This document shows positions 6,639 through 13,245 of a stretch of DNA of 16,824 bases, in pieces. The position numbers and the translations under genes were made by a program. The notes under the pieces are model-generated. The model worked only from the letters and a program-made list of their open reading frames with translations. It did no database searches and was not told the origin of the DNA. Numbering within the stretch: the stretch's first letter is position 1; the number at the start of each line of letters is the position of its first letter. The stretch comes from JBKHJA01 sp046538375 (GTDB taxonomy: Bacteria > Acidobacteriota > Aminicenantia > Aminicenantales > Aminicenantaceae). The stretch is from NCBI GenBank assembly GCA_046538375.1, contig JBKHJA010000053.1, positions 1-16,824 of the forward strand, written 5' to 3'.

Positions 6639-7997
6639 CTATCCAGCGATGGTTCTTATAAAAATAAGAATGATGATTATGGCTATGGGAGAGAGAAATT
6701 TAACGGAAAAAGTCCACAGCGGACGGAGTTTGAACCGGGTATTGCCGACAGAAATTTCTCCCAGAGCCTTTTTCACGCCCCACACATAACCCAAAAACAG
6801 GCAGATCAGGAAAGCACCAAGAGCCAAAGAGACATTGCCGAAAAAGAAATCCATGCGGGTCATGAAATCGATCTTAGAAAAAAGTTTCACTCCCCCTGTA
6901 GAAAGAGCAGATGGCACTCCTAAAACCAGAGAGACAAATCCCATAAAACAGGCGGCTTTTTTCCTGGACCAATTTCTTTCATCCACAAAATAGGCCACAG
7001 GAACTTCAAGCAGTGATATAGTGGAGGTGACAGCAGCCACGAACAGGAGGGTGAAAAAGAGGATTCCGAAAATATAGCCGCCGGGGATCTGGGAAAAGAT
7101 AAGAGGAAAGACTTGAAACACAAGCCCAGAACCCGCAGTAGGAGAAATCCCCGGAATAGCAAAAAGGGTAGGAAATATAATGATTCCTGCCAGGATGGCT
7201 ATGATGGTGTCTGAGAAGCAAACCCAGCCTGCCGAGGAGACCAGATTATCTGATTTATGGATGTAACTTCCGTAAGTGATCATGGTTCCCATGCCTAGGC
7301 TCAATGAGAAGAACGCTTGGCCTAAAGCGAAAAGAATAACCTTGCCGCTCAGCTTAGAAAAATCGGGTTTCAGATAGAAAGAAACACCTTTGCCGGCTCC
7401 AGGAAGAGTGAGAGCCCTTACAGCCAGGAAGACGATCAAAAGAAAAAGAACGGGCATCAGGACTTTTGTCCATCTTTCTATCCCCCCTTTGACTCCCCTG
7501 GAGATGATAAAGGTGGTGATGCCTATGACCAAGATGAGGAGGAGGAGAACCTGGAGGGGATTGGAGCTGAATTCAGTGAATATTTTATCGGTGGCCGCTC
7601 CTGTGATCTCTCCCCTGAACGCACCCGAGGCTGTCTTTATGAGATAGCCTGCTGTCCAGCCAGCCACCACAGAGTAGTAGGAAAGTATGCATATGCCTGT
7701 GGCAATGCCCAGATAGCCGATGAATTTCCAGAAAGAGCGGGGTTTTATGTGGGCAATAGCGCCCACTGGGTTTTTCTGAGCATGGCGGCCTATGGTGAGT
7801 TCGGCGAGCATAACGGTAAAACCGATCAAAGCCACTGCCAGGATGTAGAAAAGGACAAACACGGCTCCCCCGTTTTGACCAACCATCATCGGAAACCGCC
7901 AGATGTTACCGAGACCGATAGCCGAACCTGCGGCTGCCAGTATGAAAGCGATTTTGGATCCCCAGTTTCCTCTCTCATCCTGTGCTTCAGGTTTCAT
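6639..7997 (-). CDS. Sodium-dependent transporter, neurotransmitter:sodium symporter (NSS) family
   Basis: This 452-residue membrane protein has 11 predicted helices, as in bacterial NSS proteins of the MhsT/TyrP type, rather than the 12 of LeuT. The family start motif is present: RGNWGSKIAFILAAAGSAIG at residues 9-28, followed by LGNIWRFP (29-36), whose unwound first helix binds Na+ and substrate. TM6 carries the expected AFFSLSLGMGTMITYGSY (228-245). The substrate is probably an amino acid, but its identity is not readable. It is the first gene of the six-gene minus-strand operon, with AGGA just before the ATG. A -10-like TATACT lies at 8022-8017, and I could not assign a convincing -35 to it. 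It is followed after 8 nt by a second Na+-type amino-acid symporter of a different family. Confidence 0.95.
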   Translation of the reverse strand: MKPEAQDERGNWGSKIAFILAAAGSAIGLGNIWRFPMMVGQNGGAVFVLFYILAVALIGFTVMLAELTIGRHAQKNPVGAIAHIKPRSFWKFIGYLGIATGICILSYYSVVAGWTAGYLIKTASGAFRGEITGAATDKIFTEFSSNPLQVLLLLILVIGITTFIISRGVKGGIERWTKVLMPVLFLLIVFLAVRALTLPGAGKGVSFYLKPDFSKLSGKVILFALGQAFFSLSLGMGTMITYGSYIHKSDNLVSSAGWVCFSDTIIAILAGIIIFPTLFAIPGISPTAGSGLVFQVFPLIFSQIPGGYIFGILFFTLLFVAAVTSTISLLEVPVAYFVDERNWSRKKAACFMGFVSLVLGVPSALSTGGVKLFSKIDFMTRMDFFFGNVSLALGAFLICLFLGYVWGVKKALGEISVGNTRFKLRPLWTFSVKFLSPIAIIIILIFIRTIAG

Positions 7998-8090
7998 ATT
8001 CCTGTGATATGTGTTGAGTATAAAAATATTTTTTCAATATTAATTACCATAAACAGAGAGGATTGTAAAAGAAATAAGTCCGATAGGGGA

Positions 8091-8124
8091 TTGCATATCA
8101 AATTTCATCCCATTAAAATGAAAT
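8091..8124 (+). promoter_or_regulatory. Promoter and dyad (candidate operator) of the flavodiiron gene
   Basis: TTGCAT (8091-8096) and TAAAAT (8114-8119) are separated by 17 nt. An inverted repeat of 7-bp arms, ATTTCAT (8102-8108) and ATGAAAT (8118-8124) with a 9-nt spacer, covers the spacer and the -10. A repressor bound there would block RNA polymerase. The arms do not match the PerR or Fur consensus as I know them. The AAGGAGGT ribosome-binding site at 8135-8142 follows, 4 nt before the ATG at 8147. Confidence 0.4.
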
Positions 8125-8146
8125 ATCAAAGAAAAAGGAGGTCCAG

Positions 8147-9349
8147 ATGCCAGCCATACAGATCAAACCAGATATCTTCTGGATTGGAGTTAACGACAGA
8201 ACCACTGACCTGTTTGAGGGTTTATGGCCCATCTCAAGAGAAGGTGTTTCTTACAACTCCTATCTTATCAATGATGAAAAGAAGGCTGTTATCGATCTCA
8301 CCAAGTCATTCAAAGGAGACGAGTACCTTGCCCAGATTGATGAGGTTACGGATGTCACCAAGATTGATTATGTGGTGGTCAACCATATGGAACCCGATCA
8401 TTCTGGCCTGATAAGAACTCTGAGAAGAATATCTCCCCAGGTGACCATCCTCGGTTCGGCCAAGACAAAGGAGATGCTGGAAGGATTTTTCTCCATCAAA
8501 GAGAATGTCCGGGTGGTCAGTGACGGAGAGACCCTCTCTCTGGGCAAGAAGACGTTGAAATTCTTTTCCACTCCTTTTCTCCACTGGCCTGAGACTATCA
8601 TGACTTATGAGGCTTCTGATCGGATTCTCTTTTCCTGTGATGCTTTTGGTGGGTACGGGGCCATTCATGACGCCATTTTCGATGATCAGTGCGAAAATCT
8701 GGATTTTTACAAGAAAGAAGCGCTCCGCTACTACGTCAACATCGTGGCCAATTACAGTCCCAGAGTTTTGGCGGCGGCAGAAAAGCTGGCTGATGTCCCG
8801 GTGGATATCATCGCTCCCTCCCATGGCCTCATCTGGCGCCAGAACAGTTCGCTCATAGTGGACCTCTACAAAAAGTGGGCAGGGTATGCCAAGGGCAGAA
8901 CCGAGCCGGAAGTAACCCTGGTTTACGGCTCCATGTATGGCTGTACGGAGATCATGATGAATGCCGTGGCTCAGGGGATCTCAGAAGCAGGAGTGCCGGT
9001 GGAAATTTTCGATGCCTCCAGGACCCATGTCGGCTATATTCTCCCATCATTATGGAAAAGAAGAGGAGTGATGATGGGCGCTTCCACCTATGAAGTTTCC
9101 CTTTTTCCTCCAGTTGGCGAAGTCTTAAACATGGCCGCGCATAAGCATATCAAAAACAAAAAAGCCGCTTTTTTTGGAAGCTACGGCTGGAGCGGCGGAG
9201 CTCTGAGGAACCTGAAAAAGATTATAGAGCCTTTAAAGTGGGATTTGGTGGAGGCACTGGAGTTTGTGGGATGTCCGGATGAAGATGAGATAAGAAAGGG
9301 TAAACAGATGGGGATTGAGTTTGCTCGAATGTTGAAAAAAGAAGAATAA
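8147..9349 (+). CDS. Flavodiiron protein (FprA-type A flavoprotein, O2/NO reductase)
   Basis: This 400-residue protein has an N-terminal metallo-beta-lactamase-like diiron domain (about 1-250) and a C-terminal flavodoxin domain (about 255-398). All diiron ligand positions are visible: His80, Glu82, Asp84 and His85 in NHMEPDH, His146 (FLHWPET), Asp165 (SCDAFG) and His226 (PSHG). The FMN phosphate loop is YGSMYGCTE (260-268), and YGWSGG (346-351) also contacts the flavin. Class A flavodiiron proteins reduce O2 to water or NO to N2O in the cytoplasm using electrons from rubredoxin or a similar donor, and they are typical of anaerobes. No rubredoxin or reductase gene lies nearby, so the donor must be encoded elsewhere. 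The start is set by a near-perfect SD. It is transcribed divergently from the transporter operon. Confidence 0.97.
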   Translation: MPAIQIKPDIFWIGVNDRTTDLFEGLWPISREGVSYNSYLINDEKKAVIDLTKSFKGDEYLAQIDEVTDVTKIDYVVVNHMEPDHSGLIRTLRRISPQVTILGSAKTKEMLEGFFSIKENVRVVSDGETLSLGKKTLKFFSTPFLHWPETIMTYEASDRILFSCDAFGGYGAIHDAIFDDQCENLDFYKKEALRYYVNIVANYSPRVLAAAEKLADVPVDIIAPSHGLIWRQNSSLIVDLYKKWAGYAKGRTEPEVTLVYGSMYGCTEIMMNAVAQGISEAGVPVEIFDASRTHVGYILPSLWKRRGVMMGASTYEVSLFPPVGEVLNMAAHKHIKNKKAAFFGSYGWSGGALRNLKKIIEPLKWDLVEALEFVGCPDEDEIRKGKQMGIEFARMLKKEE

Positions 9350-9433
9350 CCCATGCTTCGGTTTTTATGCCTGTGATTAAAAATTGAACTGAAATGTGAT
9401 AAGATATGGCAGAATCTGGAGAGAAAACAGTTT

Positions 9434-9898
9434 ATGGAAAATTCAGATTGGAAACAAAACCTGGCGGATTTTTTCGAGGACAGGAAAGTCATCGGACACT
9501 GCCGGAAAGAAACGGTGGAGAATTTTGCCCAGTTCTGCGAGTTTATCGCCGAACCTGCTTTTGAAAGCCTGGAAGATGAGCTGAGAAAGTACAATGTCAA
9601 ATCAAAAACCAGAAAGTCAAAGAACAAACTTATTGATTTTCAGATAAATTTTCCGGGTTCCAGGATAGATCATTTCCATTACATTATCCGCCTTCCCCGG
9701 AATGTGATAGAACTCAAACTGAAATTGCAGATAAAAGCAAGAATGAACAAAAACGAGTCCCTGGAGAAAAGAGAAGAGGCCTTTATGGAAAAGGTTAAAC
9801 CTCAGGAGCTGTTGAAACTGCCCAAGGAAGCGATCATCCAGGATGTTATCGAGCATTACAAGAATTTCACCTACCGGACCATCGCCCAGTCTGAATAA
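9434..9898 (+). CDS. Conserved-looking 154-residue protein of unknown function
   Basis: I do not assign this protein to a known family. It is small, soluble and rich in Lys and Glu, with no membrane segment or signal peptide. The N-terminal third looks helical (GHCRKETVENFAQFCEFIAE, 21-40), with Cys23 and Cys35 as its only cysteines. A central beta-like stretch around 66-86 (LIDFQINFPG...IDHFHYIIRLP) leads to a charged helical end (about 105-146). The ATG at 9434 is preceded by GGAGAG about 10 nt upstream. It begins 84 nt after the flavodiiron gene on the same strand, so co-transcription is possible. Codon use and composition match the neighbours. The coding call rests on a clean frame, an SD and structured amino-acid composition; the opposite strand offers only a shadow. 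Confidence 0.75.
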   Translation: MENSDWKQNLADFFEDRKVIGHCRKETVENFAQFCEFIAEPAFESLEDELRKYNVKSKTRKSKNKLIDFQINFPGSRIDHFHYIIRLPRNVIELKLKLQIKARMNKNESLEKREEAFMEKVKPQELLKLPKEAIIQDVIEHYKNFTYRTIAQSE

Positions 9899-9905
9899 GA
9901 CCAAC

Positions 9906-10078
9906 CCCTCACTCCCTTATCACGGAAAACAGTACACCTTTCTATCTTGCGGAAGCATTTCCAAAACCGTGATGATTATGAATACTGATTGTAAGGGGTG
10001 AGGGATGGGGGGAAAATAAGCGTGCTGACGACCCCCCACCCTCACCCCCTATCACGGAAAAAGAAATGCCTATCTTGC
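9906..10078. repeat. Intergenic repeat cluster, two direct copies plus inverted arms
   Basis: Copy 1 (9906-9950) and copy 2 (10039-10078) share CCCTCACtCCCttATCACGGAAAA, then after a variable gap cCTATCTTGC. Between them, 9967-9973 (CCGTGAT) and 9993-10004 (AAGGGGTGAGGG) form inverted partners of copy 1. In addition 9993-10012 and 10032-10050 form a GC-rich imperfect hairpin of about 18 bp with a loop of about 19 nt. The cluster fills the 206-nt gap between the 154-residue gene and the MFS gene and contains no coding frame. A relative of its central part recurs at 12351-12426 in opposite orientation. It could be a small palindromic or MITE-like element, and no transposase is present. Confidence 0.7.
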
Positions 10079-10125
10079 TTTTTGGTTGAAACAAGAAAAC
10101 AGATTTGTTAATTTTGGTTTCTTTC

Positions 10126-11301
10126 ATGAACAGGAAAAAACTGGCACCAGAGATACTGAATATTCAGTTTTTGATCTTGATGTCTTATTCTTCTATCGCT
10201 GTCTTGACCCTCCTTCCCCTTTATTTTGAACAGCTGGGTGGAAGCCCCCAGCAAATCGGATTTTTGATAGGACTTTTCTCTCTTGCCGCTTTTTTATCCC
10301 GTCCTTTTGGAGGCTGGATTTTGGGCAAGGTCCATCCTCGAGCGGTTCTTCTGGGGGGACTGGCCCTTTTCCTGATATCCACTTTCCTTTATCTTCTCAT
10401 CCATAGTTTAAATTGGTTTGTGTTTTTTATCAGAGTTTTTCACGGGGTAGGATTTTCCCTGTTCATCCTGGCGGGATTGTTGATCGTTATCTTGGTGGCT
10501 CCAGAAAAAGAGAGAGCTTACGCCATTGGCGTGGTATCCACAGGATTCATGCTCCCCCTCCTGATCGTTCCTTATTTGGGTGAGCAGATTATCCAAAAAA
10601 AGGGATTTTTTTTGTTCTTCCTCTTTGCTGTTATTTTGGCTTTGATTCCCTTCATGTATGCCCTTTTTGCCCGGTTCAGGCTCCCTTTATCCGCTCCAGA
10701 GCCGGAGCTGAAGAGTGTGGGTTTTCTGGGGCTCCTCAAAGGAAAGCGGGTGCTGTTGATTTTTTTATTGACCTTTATCTTTGAAATCGGGTTAAGCTCA
10801 AGCCTCAGTTTTGTTCCCCTTCTTGCTCACCAGGGTTCCTCCATGAAAGCGGGATATTTTTATACTTTTCTGGGTTTAACAGCAGTGTTCATGAGACTTT
10901 ATGCCGGCAGAAGATTAAGATATTGGGGGAATCCAGGGTTGCTTTTCCCTGCTTTTTGTTTCATCTCTGCGGGTGGGGCCCTGATTTACTTCTCTTACCA
11001 TAATGTCATGTTGGGAATAGCAGGATTGGTCTGGGGAATTGGAGTGGGGATTCTTTACCCCCATCTTTCTGCCTTGATAGTGGAAGGAGTGGCTGCGGTG
11101 GAAAAAGGAAAGGTGTTGAGTCTGTTTGCTTCTGCAGTCGATCTGGGCTTTGCCTTTGGTCCCATATCCTTTGGCTGGGCCTCTCAATATTTTGGCTTGA
11201 GGATGGCTTTTATTCCTTTTGCTTTGTTTATGTTGGTTTCCTCGATGGCTTTAATTTTGGGAGGGAAGTCCTGGCTTTTTAAAAAAATTAAATCAGAGTG
11301 A
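10126..11301 (+). CDS. Major facilitator superfamily (MFS) transporter
   Basis: From ATG 10126 this is a 391-residue, very hydrophobic protein with about 12 predicted helices. The frame can be extended seven codons to a TTG at 10105, but MNRKKLAPEIL is the more natural cytoplasmic start. The loop after the second helix reads LSRPFGGWILGKVHPR, a variant of the MFS motif A (G-x-x-x-D-R-x-G-R-R/K) in which the acidic residue is absent. The topology, with two halves split by a central loop near residues 185-205, fits a drug- or metabolite-efflux type permease, but the substrate cannot be named. No SD is seen before either start. The gene follows the repeat cluster and converges with the radical SAM gene, with 28 nt between the stop codons. 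Confidence 0.88.
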   Translation: MNRKKLAPEILNIQFLILMSYSSIAVLTLLPLYFEQLGGSPQQIGFLIGLFSLAAFLSRPFGGWILGKVHPRAVLLGGLALFLISTFLYLLIHSLNWFVFFIRVFHGVGFSLFILAGLLIVILVAPEKERAYAIGVVSTGFMLPLLIVPYLGEQIIQKKGFFLFFLFAVILALIPFMYALFARFRLPLSAPEPELKSVGFLGLLKGKRVLLIFLLTFIFEIGLSSSLSFVPLLAHQGSSMKAGYFYTFLGLTAVFMRLYAGRRLRYWGNPGLLFPAFCFISAGGALIYFSYHNVMLGIAGLVWGIGVGILYPHLSALIVEGVAAVEKGKVLSLFASAVDLGFAFGPISFGWASQYFGLRMAFIPFALFMLVSSMALILGGKSWLFKKIKSE

Positions 11302-11329
11302 TAGACATCATCAGCAAGGGGGGATATTT

Positions 11330-12277
11330 TCAGAAATTCCAGATCAGGCGAAGTTTTTCCCTTTTATCCAAACGTGTGATCCCTTCTTCCTTGGCTTGTT
11401 TGACTGCTTTTTCATATTCTTCCCTGGTAATCCTTCTCCCTAAAGGAGAATCCGGAGAAATCTCTCCGCAGGGATAATACTGGTCCATGATGTTCACATA
11501 GCTTTTCTTTGAGACCTGGGAAGCGAGAAAGTGCATGGCTTCCCGTGTTCCAGCCATTCCCTGGGGAAGGACCAGATGTCTGACCAGAAGGCCTCTTAGA
11601 GCTATCCCTTTTTCATTGAGGAGAAGGTCTCCCACCTGGCGGTGCATTTCCTTCAAGGCCAGCTTCACGATCTGTGGATAGTCAGGGGCATGGGAATACT
11701 GCTCGGCAGCCGCACTTCCGGTGTATTTGAAATCAGGCATGTAGATGTCCACCACTCCTTCCAGAAGCTTCAGGGTTTTTACAGAATCGTATCCTCCGGT
11801 GTTGTAGACCACAGGAACAGAAAGGCCCATTTCTATGGCTTCCGGCAGAGCCCTCAGGATTTGGGGGACGTAGTGAGTGGGACTGACAAAGTTGATGTTG
11901 TGACACCCCAGTTTCTGAAGCTCCATCATCATTCGACTCAGCCTCTCAAAAGAAACCTCTCTGCCTTCTCCCTGGTGGCTGATGGAGTAATTCTGGCAGA
12001 AAACGCATCTCAGGTTGCAGTGGGTCAGGAAGATAGTGCCTGAGCCGTGGTGTCCCACCAGCGGTCTTTCTTCGCCGAAATGGGGAGCATAGGAGGAAAT
12101 TTTGGGCAGATATCCCCCCTCACACACGCCTTTTTCTCCTTGGTGCCGGTTAACTCTGCAGTTTCGAGGACAGACAGTGCAGTTTTCAAGCATTTCAAAG
12201 GCTTTTTCAATTTTCCCCGGGAACAGTCCCCGGCTATGAGTTTGGATATAAGCCGGTTCAAATTTCTTCTGAGCCAT
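11330..12277 (-). CDS. Radical SAM protein, pyruvate formate-lyase activating enzyme-like (COG1313 type)
   Basis: This 315-residue protein carries the radical SAM CxxxCxxC cluster motif at Cys87, Cys91 and Cys94 (THCNLRCVFCQNY), which binds the [4Fe-4S] cluster that cleaves SAM. Ahead of it lies a second cysteine set, CTVCPRNC (33-40: Cys33, Cys36, Cys40) plus Cys52 (KGVCEGG), probably for an additional metal or Fe-S site and common in this PflA-like subfamily. Downstream motifs VYNTGGY (157-163) and MPDFKY (180-185) are typical of the group. The substrate is unknown; annotation as a PFL activase is by homology only, and no glycyl-radical enzyme is present here. The ATG at 12277 has no SD and lies just 10 nt downstream of a consensus TATAAT, suggesting a leaderless transcript. 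Confidence 0.92.
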   Translation of the reverse strand: MAQKKFEPAYIQTHSRGLFPGKIEKAFEMLENCTVCPRNCRVNRHQGEKGVCEGGYLPKISSYAPHFGEERPLVGHHGSGTIFLTHCNLRCVFCQNYSISHQGEGREVSFERLSRMMMELQKLGCHNINFVSPTHYVPQILRALPEAIEMGLSVPVVYNTGGYDSVKTLKLLEGVVDIYMPDFKYTGSAAAEQYSHAPDYPQIVKLALKEMHRQVGDLLLNEKGIALRGLLVRHLVLPQGMAGTREAMHFLASQVSKKSYVNIMDQYYPCGEISPDSPLGRRITREEYEKAVKQAKEEGITRLDKREKLRLIWNF

Positions 12278-12287
12278 GGAGGGCCAA

Positions 12288-12296
12288 ATTATACCA
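12288..12296 (-). promoter_or_regulatory. Extended -10 promoter of the radical SAM gene
   Basis: On the minus strand TGGTATAAT occupies 12296-12288, a perfect TATAAT with the TGn extension. A TTG-containing -35 candidate (TTGCTC, 12317-12312) is 18 nt upstream and weak, as is often the case with extended -10 promoters. Transcription should start near 12281, only about 4 nt before the ATG at 12277. Confidence 0.55.
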
Positions 12297-12350
12297 GCAT
12301 GACGCCTCCCAGAGCAAAGATTTCCCTTTTTAAGGAATTATCTATGACTA

Positions 12351-12426
12351 CCCCCATCCCTCACCCCTTTCAATCAACTATAACTATATATATATTTATA
12401 CTCATTACGGCTTTAGGAATGCTTCC
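12351..12426 (+). repeat. Second copy of the dispersed intergenic repeat
   Basis: Positions 12351-12369 (CCCCCATCCCTCACCCCTT) are an exact 19-nt reverse-complement match to 9993-10011. Similarity resumes at 12402-12426 (TCATTACGGCTTTAGGAATGCTTCC) against the reverse complement of 9950-9974, with three mismatches. Between the matched blocks lies an AT-rich spacer of about 32 nt here (TATATATATAT) versus about 18 nt in the first copy. It occupies most of the 189-nt gap between the divergent radical SAM and pgeF genes, and otherwise that gap holds only their promoters. Confidence 0.7.
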
Positions 12427-12466
12427 CATTTACATTTGCTTTTTGCACTTCCCATGAAAGCGCAAT

Positions 12467-13189
12467 ATGTATAAAATCAATGAAGTCATGCGGATTCAGG
12501 ATCACCGGTTGATAACGGTTCCCCGCTTTGAAGAAATTCCCTTCCTCTATCACGGTTTTGGAACCAGCCACTGGAAGAAGAGCCATTTCAGGAAAAAAGA
12601 AGAATGGAAAGATTTCAGGCTGGTCTACCTCCAGCAGATTCACTCCGATATTATCCATTTTATGGATAAGATCCCCAGCCATAATTTAAAAGGTGATGGA
12701 ATGATCACCAGGCTTCCCTCGCTTTTTCTTATCATCCAGTCGGCAGATTGTCTTCCCGTGCTGATGGTGGAGGAGGAGAAAAAAATTATCGCGGCTGTGC
12801 ACTGCGGCTGGAAAGGAACTCTTAACAGAGTGATAGAAAAGCCCGTTCGAATTTTAGAGGATGGTTGCCGATGTTTTCCTTCATCCCTTTTGGTGGCATT
12901 GGGACCTGGTATCGGGCAGGAATGTTACCAGGTAGGAGAAGATATCCGGCAGAAGTTTGAACAGAAAGGATTTTCTTCACAATTGTTCAGTCCCTGTCCG
13001 CAGAGAAAAGGAAAATATCTGTTTGATCTAAGACAGGCCAATGTTCTGCAGCTCATGTCTCTGGGGGTAAAACGAAAGAACATCCATTCTGTGGATATTT
13101 GCACTCACTGCCATCCAGGATTTCCGTCTTTCCGACGGGACAGGGAGAAAGCTGGCCGGATGTTGAGCTTTATCGGCATGGCAGAGTGA
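12467..13189 (+). CDS. pgeF: Peptidoglycan editing factor / YfiH-type multicopper-like purine nucleoside phosphorylase family
   Basis: This 240-residue protein of the YfiH/YlmD (DUF152, 'laccase domain') family is close to the usual length. The three active-site residues known from the family are present: His59 in QIHSD (57-61), Cys95 in QSADC (91-95) and His112 in VHCGW (111-115). GDGMIT (76-81), GPGIG (146-150) and the C-terminal CTHCHPGF...SFRRD segment complete the fold. Family members have been linked to purine nucleoside phosphorolysis and to correcting peptidoglycan composition (PgeF), so the physiological role is inferred. Two starts are possible, ATG 12467 or ATG 12488 (MRIQDHRL). 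Neither has a good SD, and a TATAAA at 12470-12475 would make the second start leaderless. It is monocistronic or reads into purC, which begins 56 nt downstream. Confidence 0.9.
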   Translation: MYKINEVMRIQDHRLITVPRFEEIPFLYHGFGTSHWKKSHFRKKEEWKDFRLVYLQQIHSDIIHFMDKIPSHNLKGDGMITRLPSLFLIIQSADCLPVLMVEEEKKIIAAVHCGWKGTLNRVIEKPVRILEDGCRCFPSSLLVALGPGIGQECYQVGEDIRQKFEQKGFSSQLFSPCPQRKGKYLFDLRQANVLQLMSLGVKRKNIHSVDICTHCHPGFPSFRRDREKAGRMLSFIGMAE

Positions 13190-13207
13190 AATTCTGATGG
13201 ATTAAAG

Positions 13208-13236
13208 TTGCTTTTTGGGATTATTTTTTTTATTCT
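13208..13236 (+). promoter_or_regulatory. Candidate promoter of purC
   Basis: TTGCTT (13208-13213) and TATTCT (13231-13236) are 17 nt apart, with 3/6 and 4/6 consensus matches. The predicted transcription start would be about 3-4 nt before the purC ATG at 13246. No SD is present between the -10 and the ATG (CTTTAGCTGAC), which fits a leaderless mRNA. Confidence 0.35.
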
Positions 13237-13245
13237 TTAGCTGAC

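Noticed and set aside
4897..7997. Two adjacent transporters considered as a gene duplication
   Set aside because: They belong to different families (NSS and AGCS), with different signatures and lengths; only the Na+-coupled amino-acid theme is shared.
7749..8411. A 220-codon plus-strand frame spanning the divergent promoter region
   Set aside because: It runs antisense through the NSS start, across the intergenic promoter region and into the flavodiiron gene in the wrong frame.
9993..10050. GC-rich hairpin considered as an intrinsic terminator
   Set aside because: The stem is strong but is followed by ATCACGGAAAA rather than a T-run in the plus direction, and it is part of the dispersed repeat.
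9906..10078. Direct repeats considered as a CRISPR array
   Set aside because: Only two imperfect copies separated by about 90 nt, with internal inverted arms and no regular repeat-spacer pattern or cas genes.
10086..10114. Possible MFS promoter (TTGAAA with TTAATT/TAATTT)
   Set aside because: The -10 matches only about half of the consensus; too weak to list as a feature.
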